Shown here: one piece after another, positions 34,326 through 43,131 of the stretch | Position numbering within the stretch: position 1 is the first letter of the stretch | Layout: every line of letters starts with the position of its first letter | Assembly: GCA_009885105.1 (NCBI GenBank) | Contig: VFLI01000021.1 | Location: 1 to 57,785 of the forward strand | DNA: 57,785 nucleotides | Source of the DNA: Spirochaetia bacterium | Lineage (GTDB): Bacteria > Spirochaetota > Leptospiria > Leptospirales > Leptonemataceae | Direction of reading: 5' to 3' | Position numbers and translations under genes: made by a program | The notes under the pieces: generated by a model | The model's database searches: none | Told to the model about the DNA's origin: nothing | The model's input: the letters and a program-made list of their open reading frames with translations, nothing else

Positions 34326-35264
34326 TCAAGGCGTAAGCCGAACCGCTTTTGCGGGGAGCATATTATTCTTATCGCAATCGAATCGTATGTTTTCCGTTTC
34401 AATTGTCTTTTCAGTCTCTCTGTTGTTGTGGTTGATCTTGAATTGCGTCTTGCCGCAACGCCCGATCGAGACGATTGTTGTTGTGTCTGGTCCTCGCTCG
34501 CAACCTTGATCGCCGGGTTTACATCCCTTGGGCGAGTTGTTATTCCAGGAAAAAACCGACTTGTAAGGGCCGTGGTCCTGTCCAAGGTACACATCGACAC
34601 TCTGACTGCCGCAACATCCGGAAAGAGTGATCAGATCCGGTTCTTGGTCATCGTTTAGAAATAACAGCCATGCCCTGGGCCCGGCATCCTGGACAAACTC
34701 CCAGGAACTGGACTTCCGCCATATCTGTACATGCGTCGGGTCGGAGTAGCCAACTTCAGTGCCAATCTCCAGATACTGTTCATCGCCGGAATTGACAACT
34801 CTTACGTCCGGACCCAGCGCCCGATATTTATTGGCCGCGTCTGCCTGGTTCCATGACACTGTGTAAAGATCGCCAAGAGCCGGTTTGGCACTATACTTAT
34901 GATGAGACGCAGTCCATGTGCCTTCAGTCGCTGCTGCCCTTTGCGTGACCTGAAACGTCAGGTCTTCAACGTCTATGGCCGGGTGTTCCCGCGACAAAAG
35001 CCCGCCGAAAACCCAGAATTCCTGATCGCGGTATCGCACGCGTGTCCATTTCCCGCTGCGTCCATTAAGAGAGATAATCGGGCCTTGTTCTTCAATCGGC
35101 TTTAATTCCGCCCCGCGTTGAATGAGTTCCCTGACCGGCGCAAACTCAGACGGAGTTGCCCGAGCATTAAGTCCGCCGCGTGCGTCCACGTAAACGTGTT
35201 CTTTGCAGGACAAGAGGAGAAAAGGAGATAAAACCAGCGGGGATAAACGAAAAACGATTTTCAT
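34326..35264 (-). CDS. SH3-domain lipoprotein
   Basis: A 312-residue lipoprotein; the signal LSPLVLSPFLLLSC has lipobox cysteine C20. Residues 24-95 are an SH3b-like domain (GGLNARATPSEFAPV ... RYRDQEFWVFGGLL). The C-terminal part has a beta-propeller-like or FG-GAP-like flavour (LFLNDDQEPDLITLSGCCG, SVDVYLGQDHGPYKS), typical of surface proteins that follow changing quantities, and several cysteine pairs. Its N-terminal half is related in layout to the lipoprotein at 25050-25688. Inverted repeat arrays flank the gene on both sides, an arrangement suggesting that the whole cassette could have moved. Confidence 0.75.
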   Translation of the reverse strand: MKIVFRLSPLVLSPFLLLSCKEHVYVDARGGLNARATPSEFAPVRELIQRGAELKPIEEQGPIISLNGRSGKWTRVRYRDQEFWVFGGLLSREHPAIDVEDLTFQVTQRAAATEGTWTASHHKYSAKPALGDLYTVSWNQADAANKYRALGPDVRVVNSGDEQYLEIGTEVGYSDPTHVQIWRKSSSWEFVQDAGPRAWLLFLNDDQEPDLITLSGCCGSQSVDVYLGQDHGPYKSVFSWNNNSPKGCKPGDQGCERGPDTTTIVSIGRCGKTQFKINHNNRETEKTIETENIRFDCDKNNMLPAKAVRLTP

Positions 35265-35273
35265 ACTTTTGTT

Positions 35274-35392
35274 CCACGCGCTCCGCGTCCTCTTTGTGTC
35301 TTTGCGGCTTCGCGTGAGATATTCTCCGCGATCTCCGCGCCTCCGCGTGAAACTCTTTTTCTTCTCCGTGTCCTCCGGGACTCCGTGGCAAA
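35274..35392 (-). repeat. Right repeat array beside the SH3 lipoprotein gene (R5 right)
   Basis: Three tandem inverted-sense units at 35274-35317, 35324-35352 and 35363-35392. Read on the minus strand, the second begins TTTCACGCGGAGGCGCGGAG and the third TTTGCCACGGAGTCCCGGAG. They are opposite in sense to the units at 34207-34267 and end near the 3' end of an acyl-CoA dehydrogenase gene. Confidence 0.65.
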
Positions 35393-35409
35393 TCTTCTAA
35401 AGCTTTCTC

Positions 35410-36585
35410 TTACCTCTTCGACGCGGCTTCTTTAATCAGTCCGGCCGCGATTTCGTTCTTCTGAACCTGGCTTGTGCCTTCATAGATCTGAAGAATCTTC
35501 GCGTCACGGAAATATTTCTCCACCGGATATTCTTTCACATATCCATATCCGCCGAAAATCTGAAGCGCATCCGTGGCAATGGCCATTGCAGAATCGGCTG
35601 CAAAACACTTGGCAATCGCTGAATATTTTGCCATATCCTTGTGTCCTATTTCGCACAGACGCGCTGATTTGTATGTCAGAAGACGGCCAGCCTCGATTTT
35701 CATCGCCATATCCGCAAGCATGTGCTGGATTGCCTGAAAGGAGCAGATCTTAACGCCGAACTGCTCTCTTTCGCGCGAATACTGAACAGCAGCGTCCATC
35801 GCTCCCTGGGACAATCCAACAGCCGCGGCGGCCACTGCCGGCCGGGAAAAATTCAGAGTCTTAAGGCCGTACAGAAAACCGGAATTCTCCACACCGCCCA
35901 CAAGATTTTCCACCGGCACCTCGCAGTCTTCAAAAATGAGCGAGCGAGTTTCTGAACAGCGGATTCCAAGTTTGTCTTCTTTTTTTCCAACGGAGAATCC
36001 TTTGGAATTTTTTTCAACGATGAAACAGGAAACACCGCGTGTTCCGCGGTCTTTGTTGGTCATGGCAAACACTGTATAAAAGTCCGACTGTCCGGCGCCG
36101 GAAATCCACTGTTTGGTTCCATTCAGAATATAGCGATCTCCTTTTTTTACAGCCGTGGTTGCCAGTGCAGGCACATCCGATCCGGCGCCTGGTTCTGTAA
36201 GTCCAAAGGCCGCCATTTTTTCTCCCGTGGCAAGAGGCGGCAGCCATTTCTCTTTCTGTTCCTTTGTTCCGCCGACTTCTATCGGAAGAGCTCCCAGTTT
36301 TGTTGCCAGCACCGCTGTGTTTACTCCCAGGCAGCCGTAGGAAATTTCCTCCGCCATGATAATATTGCCCATGACGCCGAGTCCCAGTCCGCCGTATTCT
36401 TCGCCAAAGAGCGCGCCAAAAAGTCCGGCCTCTCTGAATTTATTCAAAACATTTCTGGGATATTCATTTTTTTCATCCAGTTCCATACGAACCGGGATCA
36501 CTTCTTTTTTAACAACCTCACGCACGAGGTCGCGGAGTTGGACTTCATCTTCTGACAGGGATAATGTAAGCTGGATTTCAGCCAT
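35410..36585 (-). CDS. Acyl-CoA dehydrogenase
   Basis: A 391-residue FAD-dependent acyl-CoA dehydrogenase. Signatures: FGLTEPGAGSDVPAL, ISGAGQSDFYTVFA, REQFGVKICSFQAIQHMLADM and QIFGGYGYVKEYPVEKYFRDAK. The catalytic base is E369 in IYEGTSQVQ. It is clearly paralogous to the enzyme at 23705-24871, and both loci place the 3' end next to a repeat element and an SH3 lipoprotein gene. The start ATG lies 144 bases from copA's stop. Its substrate chain length is not determinable. Confidence 0.95.
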   Translation of the reverse strand: MAEIQLTLSLSEDEVQLRDLVREVVKKEVIPVRMELDEKNEYPRNVLNKFREAGLFGALFGEEYGGLGLGVMGNIIMAEEISYGCLGVNTAVLATKLGALPIEVGGTKEQKEKWLPPLATGEKMAAFGLTEPGAGSDVPALATTAVKKGDRYILNGTKQWISGAGQSDFYTVFAMTNKDRGTRGVSCFIVEKNSKGFSVGKKEDKLGIRCSETRSLIFEDCEVPVENLVGGVENSGFLYGLKTLNFSRPAVAAAAVGLSQGAMDAAVQYSREREQFGVKICSFQAIQHMLADMAMKIEAGRLLTYKSARLCEIGHKDMAKYSAIAKCFAADSAMAIATDALQIFGGYGYVKEYPVEKYFRDAKILQIYEGTSQVQKNEIAAGLIKEAASKR

Positions 36586-36729
36586 GGATTACTTCCTTAA
36601 GCGTTCCGGAGGCGCTCTGGGCTTCCGAATCGACTTTTGATAGGACAGCAAAAATTGTCGAATGTACAGGACAAGAAAAATACTTATGGATTCAGATGGG
36701 CTCTGTCAGGTATCCGGCGCTGCTCTCTA

Positions 36730-38952
36730 TCAGAGCAGTTTCGCTCTCTGCAGTCGAAGCGCGTTCAATACGACGGAAAGAGAAGAAAAAGCCATGGCAG
36801 CTCCGGCGATCCAGGGTTCCAGAAGGCCGGCAGCGGCCACCGGTATTCCCAGAGCGTTGTAGAAAAGAGCCCAGAAAAGATTCTGACGTATATTTTTCAG
36901 AGTCCTGCGTCCGAGCAGAATCGCATCGACGGCCCGGTTTATGTCTCCACCGAGAATCGTGACGCCGCCAGTTTCCAGGGCTATGTCCGAACCGCCGCCC
37001 ACAGCAATCCCGAGATCCGCAGATGCCAGAGCCGGCGCATCGTTGATACCGTCGCCCACCATTGCGATTTTGCGGCCCGTTTCCTGAATCTCCCGAATGA
37101 TCCGCGCCTTTTGATCGGGCATTACTCCGGCAAACACCTGCTCAATTCCGGCCGATGCTGCGATATTTTTTGCTGTGGTTTCATTGTCGCCGGTGATCAT
37201 GGCAACACCGATTCCCAGGGCTTTCAGACGCTCCACAGCAAGCCTGGAAGACGGACGAATCATGTCCGCAACAGCAAGAACGGCCGCCGCTTTCCCATCA
37301 ACGGAAACATAAACTGCCGTGCGGCCCTTCGACTGCTCAGCCAGATACACATCGCGCAGCGACAGAGTTGATATGCCGCTTTCATCCTGCAGGATTTGCG
37401 TTCCCACAATCACAGATTTTCCCTCAACAACCGCTCGGATCCCCCTTCCAGGCATCGCTTCAAAACTGTCGAGATGCATTCCATTTCCCGACACGACAGA
37501 TCCCGATTCGGCGCTGTCTGCGATATAGGATGCAAGCCCGGCTTCAATGGCCCGCGCCGCGGGATGTTCTGATCCTTTTTCTGCGGCGAGCACTGCGGCC
37601 ATCGCCCCGGGCAGCAGGGACGGATCAAAATCGGATGAAGGCTCGATTGCGGCGAGTTCCGGCCTTCCGGAAGTGACGGTTCCCGTTTTGTCAAAAACAA
37701 CAAAGTCGATTTTACCGGCAGTCTCAAGAAACTCTCCCGATTTGAAGAGGATACCGGATTCCGCCCCCCGGCCCGATCCTGCCATGATGGAGGTCGGCAC
37801 TGCCAGACCCAGAGCGCACGGACAGGCGATGACGAGCACAGCAATCGCGCTGCGAAGAGAAGCAGAAAAATCGCCGGTAATAAGATACCAGAATGTAAAG
37901 GTCAAAAGAGCGATCCCCATAACAACAGGCGCGAAAACTCCGGAAATCCTGTCAGCGATACGCTGGATCGGGGCGCGCGAAGTCTGGGCCTCACGCACGA
38001 CTTTTATGATACGGGAAAGAACCGTATCCTTTCCCACCTTTCGGGCCGTCATGACTCCGCCGGTGTTGCCGTTGATTGTGGCGGCAAAAATAGAAGCCCC
38101 GGCGGATTTTTCCGCCGGCATGCTTTCTCCGGTGATCATGGATTCATCTATATAAAGATTCCCTTCCAGAATCTCTCCATCCACAGGAATTTTTTCGCCG
38201 GGACGAATCCGCAGCTGATCACCGGGAACAACCCGGTCCACAGCAATCTCCTCTTCCTTCCCATCCTTTATCCGAATAGCCGTTCCGGGAGCCAGAGATA
38301 TCAGCGAACGAATCGCCTGCGAAGTGCGATTTTTTGCAGCTGATTCAAGCAGTTTTCCGAGAAGAATAAGCGTTATCAGCACAGCTCCCGTTTCATAATA
38401 CAGCTCCGTATGCGGCCTTCCGGAAAGGGAATTCCACAGACTGTACACATAGGCGGCCGTGGTCCCGGTCGCGACAAGAACGTCCATATTTGCGCTTCTG
38501 TCGCGAAGAGCCTTGAATGATCCATAATAGAACTGCCAGCCCGCGGCGAACTGAACGGGCGTGGCCAGAAGAAATTGAAACCAGGGATTCATGAAAAGTG
38601 CGGGAACCGGAAGAAACGACAGAAAAGAAAAATGGCCGGCCATGGTGTAGAAAAGAGGCAGCGAGAGCGCGGCTGACGCAAAAAACTTTATTTTCTGAGA
38701 TGCCGTTTCCCGGCTGCGTATCCTGTCATGCTCTTCCTGTGAAATTTCCGGGACAGCCCCGTAACCCAGAGCCTGAACTTTTTCAACAACTTCTTTCTCG
38801 GATGCGCCCGCATACACAACGTGAGCGGTTTCCATAGCAAAATTTACAGATGCCGATTGAACTCCCGGAAGACGCGCGAGCCCCTTTTCAATTCGGCTGG
38901 CACAGGCCGCGCATGTCATGCCCGTAATCTGAAAATCGGCCGTCTGTTTCAT
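36730..38952 (-). CDS. copA: Copper-translocating P1B-type ATPase
   Basis: A 740-residue Cu(I) efflux pump of the inner membrane. The N-terminal metal-binding domain has GMTCAAC at 11-17; the membrane metal site CPC is at 377-379 (VIACPCALGLA); the phosphorylated aspartate is D421 in DKTGTVTSG. Other P-type motifs are TGES (actuator), SEHPAA (P1B HP motif) and VGDGINDAPAL. Length and a single N-terminal domain match CopA. The preceding copZ gene overlaps it by 4 bases. The unit is probably controlled by the adjacent csoR. Confidence 0.97.
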   Translation of the reverse strand: MKQTADFQITGMTCAACASRIEKGLARLPGVQSASVNFAMETAHVVYAGASEKEVVEKVQALGYGAVPEISQEEHDRIRSRETASQKIKFFASAALSLPLFYTMAGHFSFLSFLPVPALFMNPWFQFLLATPVQFAAGWQFYYGSFKALRDRSANMDVLVATGTTAAYVYSLWNSLSGRPHTELYYETGAVLITLILLGKLLESAAKNRTSQAIRSLISLAPGTAIRIKDGKEEEIAVDRVVPGDQLRIRPGEKIPVDGEILEGNLYIDESMITGESMPAEKSAGASIFAATINGNTGGVMTARKVGKDTVLSRIIKVVREAQTSRAPIQRIADRISGVFAPVVMGIALLTFTFWYLITGDFSASLRSAIAVLVIACPCALGLAVPTSIMAGSGRGAESGILFKSGEFLETAGKIDFVVFDKTGTVTSGRPELAAIEPSSDFDPSLLPGAMAAVLAAEKGSEHPAARAIEAGLASYIADSAESGSVVSGNGMHLDSFEAMPGRGIRAVVEGKSVIVGTQILQDESGISTLSLRDVYLAEQSKGRTAVYVSVDGKAAAVLAVADMIRPSSRLAVERLKALGIGVAMITGDNETTAKNIAASAGIEQVFAGVMPDQKARIIREIQETGRKIAMVGDGINDAPALASADLGIAVGGGSDIALETGGVTILGGDINRAVDAILLGRRTLKNIRQNLFWALFYNALGIPVAAAGLLEPWIAGAAMAFSSLSVVLNALRLQRAKLL

Positions 38953-39158
38953 ACTTCGCCTTTTACTGTGTATCCTGCCTCTTCGATCGCATGACGAATC
39001 GCTTCCAGTCCGGTTTTTGCCTCATCAAATTCGGCCTCCACCGTGCCTTCTTTTAAATCCACTTTCCCGGAAGCTCCCAGTGATTTCAAGGCGCCTTCAA
39101 CAGAACGAACACAGTGCATGCAGCTCATTCCTTCTACTTTTAATACTATGGCTTTCAT
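38949..39158 (-). CDS. copZ: Copper chaperone / heavy-metal-associated protein
   Basis: A 69-residue HMA-domain protein with the metal motif GMSCMHC, cysteines at 13 and 16, and a ferredoxin-like beta-alpha-beta-beta-alpha-beta pattern of normal length. It would hand Cu(I) to CopA. It overlaps copA by 4 bases (ATGA) and lies 30 bases after csoR. Confidence 0.93.
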   Translation of the reverse strand: MKAIVLKVEGMSCMHCVRSVEGALKSLGASGKVDLKEGTVEAEFDEAKTGLEAIRHAIEEAGYTVKGEV

Positions 39159-39188
39159 ACGATTCTCCCTGATTATATTATTTAGATA

Positions 39189-39461
39189 TTATCTAGATAT
39201 TTTTTTAATTGTTTTTATAAATTCATTCACAATATGAGGATCCCCCGCTTTCAGTTTCTGGGCCACGCAGCTTTTCAGATGATTTTCAACCAGTATGCCG
39301 TTGAGTCCGCCAATGGCCGCCTGCACCGAGGCAATCTGATGAATCACATCGTCGCAGTAGGTGTCTTTGAGTATCAAATTCCGTATGCCGCGGATCTGTC
39401 CTTCGATTTTGTTGAGCCTGGATACCAGGTCCTGTTTAACGCTGTCGGACCTGTGGCTCAT
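39189..39461 (-). CDS. csoR: CsoR family copper-sensing repressor
   Basis: A 90-residue four-helix regulator that lets go of DNA when Cu(I) binds. The Cu ligands are conserved as C36, H61 and C65 (TYCDDVIHQ and HLKSCV), the Cys-His-Cys set of copper-type members rather than the RcnR/InrS variants. ATG at 39461 is chosen because AGGAAA lies nine bases upstream; the frame extends to 39521, but that longer start runs through a likely operator and encodes no family sequence. It heads the csoR-copZ-copA unit, all on the minus strand. Confidence 0.92.
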   Translation of the reverse strand: MSHRSDSVKQDLVSRLNKIEGQIRGIRNLILKDTYCDDVIHQIASVQAAIGGLNGILVENHLKSCVAQKLKAGDPHIVNEFIKTIKKISR

Positions 39462-39491
39462 CTGATCTTTTCCTGCCGCCATATGGACACC

Positions 39492-39510
39492 ATACCCCCT
39501 ATACCTATAT
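39492..39510 (-). promoter_or_regulatory. Candidate CsoR operator upstream of csoR-copZ-copA
   Basis: The sequence ATACCCCCTATACCTATAT lies 31-49 bases before the csoR start codon. Its run of C on one strand, flanked by TA-rich arms (ATAGG / CCTAT on the two sides), resembles CsoR-type operators, which have a G/C run inside a TA-containing pseudo-palindrome. It overlaps the likely promoter, as expected for autorepression. Confidence 0.55.
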
Positions 39511-39544
39511 TCGGCAAGCAAAATTTTTCGATAGATTAAGAAAA

Positions 39545-39691
39545 ATTCACCGCGGAGACGCGGAGGACGCGGAGGTAATACACGGGAGAATTAAGAAAAC
39601 CACTGTTTTGAAGGGAATAAGCGTTCCGAGAAACTCACCATTTCTTGACGCTCCCTTTCTTCTCAGCGCTCTTTGCGCCTCTGCGGTGAAT
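39545..39691. repeat. Dispersed inverted-end repeat element R4 (147 bp)
   Basis: Ends are ATTCACCGC at 39545-39553 and GCGGTGAAT at 39683-39691, a perfect 9-bp inverted pair. The left end carries three near-copies of CGCGGAG with a 9-bp period. Near the middle, AATAAGCGTTCCGAG at 39616-39630 resembles the region around the palindrome of R1. Non-coding. Confidence 0.75.
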
Positions 39692-39700
39692 CCGGTTTTC

Positions 39701-40996
39701 TCAGAGCTTTCGCACGCGGAAGTTCACCATCTTCTGACGAACACGTTTTACCAGTTCAAATTGAAATCCTTCCGCCGGCACTTTCTCGCCGACTTCAGGG
39801 AATCGGCCCGTCTGCTCAATAACAAATCCGGCGATACTGGTGTAGGATTCGGATTCCGGCATGGATGCCTGAAAATATTCATTGAAATCGGAGATTGAAC
39901 AGGAACCGGCCACCAGAAAGCTGCCGTCCGGCAGATTTACGATTTCTTTTTCATCCGGATTCTGTGTGATATCGTCGATTTCGCCCACGATTTCTTCTAT
40001 GATATCTTCCAGTGTCAGAAGGCCAGCCGTTCCTCCGTATTCATCGACCACAATCGCCAGATGAGTTTTACGCTTCTGCATCTCCGCGAGAATTTTGTCA
40101 ATTTTCATGCTCTCCGGAACATAGAACACCGGCCAGACAAGTTCGGCCAGAATCACCTTCTCCTTCTTGGCAATCACCCTCATCAGATCCTTCATGTGAA
40201 GAATGCCGATGATATGATCCAGACTCTCATGATACACAGGAAGCCGGCTGAATGGAATCTCAAGTGAATCTATAATTTCGTCATCGCTCAGGTCCACCGC
40301 CATAGCTTTTATTTCAACCCGGGGAACCATGATCTCCCGGGCCGAAGTTTCATTGAATTCCAGGACATTGTCTATGATTTCATGCTCTTTTCTTTCGATC
40401 GTGCCCGATTTCACGCCTTCTTCCAGCAAATGTCGAATCTCTTCTGACAGAAGCCTGGTTTCGCTGAAACTCGTTTTGTCTTTGAAAGGCTTTAAGATCA
40501 GATTGCTGGAAAAAGTCAGAAGACGTATGAATGCCATGAAAAACCTGGAAAACCAGTGGAGCGGATACGCAACAAAGAGGGCAAATCGTTCCGCATGATG
40601 CAGAGCCAGAGATTTGGGCACGAGTTCACCCAATACCAGGGTTAAATACGAGATGGCAACAACAAGGATGACAAGCGCTATTTCCTCCGAAATGGCAGCC
40701 AGATGAGGCACCGGAATGGCGGCGATCAGGGGCGCCACATGCGGAACAAGAGTGGCGCCTCCAAAGGCCGAGGCAAAGCTGCCCACCAGAGTGACCCCAA
40801 CCTGCACCGTCGCAAAAAAACGATCCGGATCCGATTGAATCTGCTGCACCATTTTGGCACGGTTGTCTCCTTTCTCCAATAAAGGACGAATTCGGCCTTT
40901 ACGCAGAGAAAGAATCGCTATTTCAGCCCCCGAAAAAAAACCGTTCAAAAGGATAAGTGCCAGAATAATGAATATATCCAGCGTAATGTTGTTCAT
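39701..40996 (-). CDS. CNNM/CorC-type membrane protein (DUF21-CBS-CorC_HlyC)
   Basis: A 431-residue protein with a DUF21 transmembrane domain (residues about 1-180, starting with ALILLNGFFSGAEIAILSL), two CBS domains (about 205-330, including MVPRVEIKAM and VVDEYGGTAGLLTLEDI) and a C-terminal CorC_HlyC domain ending VRQKMVNFRVRKL. Such proteins are linked to Mg2+ or Co2+ efflux. The older name 'hemolysin' is not implied here. It is transcribed from its own promoter region, divergent from map; a repeat element lies just beyond its 3' end. Confidence 0.92.
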   Translation of the reverse strand: MNNITLDIFIILALILLNGFFSGAEIAILSLRKGRIRPLLEKGDNRAKMVQQIQSDPDRFFATVQVGVTLVGSFASAFGGATLVPHVAPLIAAIPVPHLAAISEEIALVILVVAISYLTLVLGELVPKSLALHHAERFALFVAYPLHWFSRFFMAFIRLLTFSSNLILKPFKDKTSFSETRLLSEEIRHLLEEGVKSGTIERKEHEIIDNVLEFNETSAREIMVPRVEIKAMAVDLSDDEIIDSLEIPFSRLPVYHESLDHIIGILHMKDLMRVIAKKEKVILAELVWPVFYVPESMKIDKILAEMQKRKTHLAIVVDEYGGTAGLLTLEDIIEEIVGEIDDITQNPDEKEIVNLPDGSFLVAGSCSISDFNEYFQASMPESESYTSIAGFVIEQTGRFPEVGEKVPAEGFQFELVKRVRQKMVNFRVRKL

Positions 40997-41107
40997 AGCA
41001 GTCCGATATGGGCAGATTGTCCAGGACCGGGGCGCGGGGATACTGAAAAACCGTCAAAAATCATTGAATTATTCATCCATTCTACACTTTTGGATAAAAC
41101 CATCAGC

Positions 41108-41869
41108 ATGATTCACATAAAAAGCAAGACAGAAATCGAAAAGATGAGGGATGCCGGTAAACTGGCAGCAGAGCTCCTTGAGCAGACCGGTTTGCGGGTG
41201 AAAGCTGGTGTTTCGACTCTGGAACTGAACGATTATGCGCACCGATTCACAATAAAAAATGGAGCCGAGAGCGCTCCATTAAATTACAAAGGATTTCCAA
41301 AAAGCATCTGCACTTCCATCAACAATGTTGTCTGCCATGGAATCCCGAAAAAAGATGAGACACTGAAAGACGGCGACATCATGAATATTGATGTTACAGT
41401 GAAGCTGCGAGGTTACCACGGTGACACTTCGCGTATGTTCGCAGTCGGTGAGATCGACGAGAAAACCAGACAGCTCCTGTTTGATACGCAAAAAGCGATG
41501 AACATCGGAATAGAAACCATCAAGCCCGGGGGAAGAATATCCGACATCGGCACGGCCATCGACGCGTATCTGACGCCGCGCCGGTACGGAATTGTCAGAG
41601 ATTTAACGGGCCACGGCATCGGACGAAATTTTCATGAAGAACCTTCCGTGCCCCATTACAGTCAGAATCATATCCGGGTGCAGCTAAAACCCGGCATGAC
41701 TTTTACGGTGGAACCAATGGTAAATCTGGGCGGATATGAGGTCGTTTTCAGCAAAACGGACGGCTGGACAGTCACAACGGCCGATGGGTCGCTTTCTGCC
41801 CAGTATGAACATACCTGTCTGGTCACGGCGGACGGTTATGAAATCTTAACTCAGTTAGAAGGGAAGTGA
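41108..41869 (+). CDS. map: Type I methionine aminopeptidase
   Basis: Removes the initiator methionine from nascent proteins. ATG at 41108 starts the conserved MIHIKSKTEIEKMR; a TTG at 41090 would add six residues. Metal ligands are all present: D95, D106, H169, E202 and E234, with catalytic H79. The length, 253 residues, is standard for type Ia without the N-terminal zinc domain. A lipoprotein gene follows immediately, its ATG beginning the base after map's stop. Confidence 0.96.
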   Translation: MIHIKSKTEIEKMRDAGKLAAELLEQTGLRVKAGVSTLELNDYAHRFTIKNGAESAPLNYKGFPKSICTSINNVVCHGIPKKDETLKDGDIMNIDVTVKLRGYHGDTSRMFAVGEIDEKTRQLLFDTQKAMNIGIETIKPGGRISDIGTAIDAYLTPRRYGIVRDLTGHGIGRNFHEEPSVPHYSQNHIRVQLKPGMTFTVEPMVNLGGYEVVFSKTDGWTVTTADGSLSAQYEHTCLVTADGYEILTQLEGK

Positions 41870-42418
41870 ATGCGGCGATTCTTCCTGATTATACCTGTCT
41901 GTCTTCTTGTTCTGGAGTGCACGGGCGGAACTACGGTCAAGGATATTTCATATCGACGAAAGAATCTTCCCGAGTTTGGAGTGATTATTTTTTTTCCGTC
42001 TGACTGGGAAACCAAACAGGGAAATTTTTTCCATTTCACAGCAAAAGGTCCGGCGCCCAACCACCTGACAGGTCAGGTGGAATATCGAGGCCTGAAAAAA
42101 GCGATACCGGATGACGCGGGCAAACAGAGATACGCAACAGGCTGGTATGAAATAAATTTTCGTAACTATCCGGGCTGGAAATTCGACCGCCGCGAACAGG
42201 ATACTTCAGATTCGGAGGGAACCTTTCGATTCGAAGGCACATATCGTGAAGGCGCCACAATATACAGAAAGATTGGAATCTTGCGATTTCGCGGCGTGCG
42301 GCTGCATGCAATTTACTACACAGCTCCCGATCAAGATTTCGAACTTGCGAGGACCATGTTTCAAACAATGGATCAAATGCACCGGTATTACGATCCGGAT
42401 GAAAACCAGTACAAATAA
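41870..42418 (+). CDS. Small lipoprotein of unknown function
   Basis: A 182-residue protein with signal FFLIIPVCLLVLEC and lipobox cysteine C17. The mature domain is a mixed beta/alpha unit (EFGVIIFFPSDWET ... RGVRLHAIYYTAPDQDF) similar in feel to small periplasmic domains of the PsbP/DcrB type that bind ligands, but this is only a resemblance. It directly abuts map, so it is likely in the same transcript. Confidence 0.7.
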   Translation: MRRFFLIIPVCLLVLECTGGTTVKDISYRRKNLPEFGVIIFFPSDWETKQGNFFHFTAKGPAPNHLTGQVEYRGLKKAIPDDAGKQRYATGWYEINFRNYPGWKFDRREQDTSDSEGTFRFEGTYREGATIYRKIGILRFRGVRLHAIYYTAPDQDFELARTMFQTMDQMHRYYDPDENQYK

Positions 42419-42494
42419 ATGTTGCCCTTTCCCGATTCCAGGAACAGGCTGGTCAAAGTCAGGCGGATACCGGAACAACAAAAATCGGTCATAA

Positions 42495-42566
42495 GCGCCT
42501 ATAGCTCAATGGATAGAGCGCAGGTCTCCGGAACCTGAAATCAGGGTTCGAATCCCTGTAGGCGCA
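42495..42566 (+). tRNA. tRNA-Arg (anticodon CCG)
   Basis: A complete 72-nt cloverleaf: acceptor stem GCGCCTA pairs with TAGGCGC, D arm GCTC/GAGC, anticodon stem CAGGT/ACCTG with loop CTCCGGA (anticodon CCG, reading CGG), T arm CAGGG/CCCTG with TTCGAAT. The discriminator is A and CCA is not encoded. The next gene starts only 9 bases after it. Confidence 0.97.
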
Positions 42567-42575
42567 AAAACAATT

Positions 42576-42965
42576 ATGCAGATTTCTTACTGGGAAATTG
42601 TCGGAATATCGATCGGGGCGCTGCTGACCCTCTGGGGGCTGTTTCATCAGCTGATTGTCGGCGGAGCGATTACCATGTTCCGCAATATCTCTGAAAATGA
42701 AGCCAGGCTTTTTGTGATGAGCTGGGTCGCTCAGGGCGCTTTTATGAGTTTTCTGGGAATACTTCCGGTCGCCATGCTCTTTTTATTTCCAATCTTTTCC
42801 AGTGAAACACACACAGTATTCCTGATCTGCAGTTTCGGACTGTTTATTCTGAGCGGACATATTTTCTTCACCGGCATCAACACACATCTGAAACCCATAC
42901 GCATCAGCGCTTTTATTCAACTGGCCTACGGCATCTATCTGCTGGCCGCTGTGCTTTTTACTTAG
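42576..42965 (+). CDS. Small four-helix membrane protein
   Basis: A 129-residue protein with four predicted transmembrane segments at about 7-29 (IVGISIGALLTLWGLFHQL), 46-70, 77-98 and 106-128. No catalytic or metal motif is seen and no family was recognised. It starts 9 bases after the tRNA and has no clear ribosome-binding site, so it may be expressed from the tRNA transcript after processing. A repeat element follows its stop. Confidence 0.65.
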   Translation: MQISYWEIVGISIGALLTLWGLFHQLIVGGAITMFRNISENEARLFVMSWVAQGAFMSFLGILPVAMLFLFPIFSSETHTVFLICSFGLFILSGHIFFTGINTHLKPIRISAFIQLAYGIYLLAAVLFT

Positions 42966-42989
42966 CCGCGCCCGCCTAAAGATTGTGTT

Positions 42990-43111
42990 TCACGCAGAGG
43001 GCGCCGAGAGACGCAGAGGAAGGAGAAATTATGGCTGACCAAACGCTTAAACACACCGGGACACCAGCCAAACCCTCGCCATACTCTGCTCAGCGGACTC
43101 TGCCTGCGTGA
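42990..43111. repeat. Dispersed inverted-end repeat element R2 (122 bp)
   Basis: The left end TCACGCAGAG at 42990-42999 is identical to those of R1 and R3 and is followed by GGCGCCGAG and AGACGCAGAG units. The right end at 43096-43111 reads GACTCTGCCTGCGTGA, an imperfect reverse copy. It lies in the gap between two convergent genes. Confidence 0.7.
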
Positions 43112-43131
43112 GAATCCGAACCGACTTGTGC

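Noticed and set aside
39608..39898. Plus-strand frame with VNPVF and SALCASAV stretch
   Set aside because: It is repeat R4 read in frame into antisense of the CNNM gene; the same type of peptide appears wherever these repeats occur.
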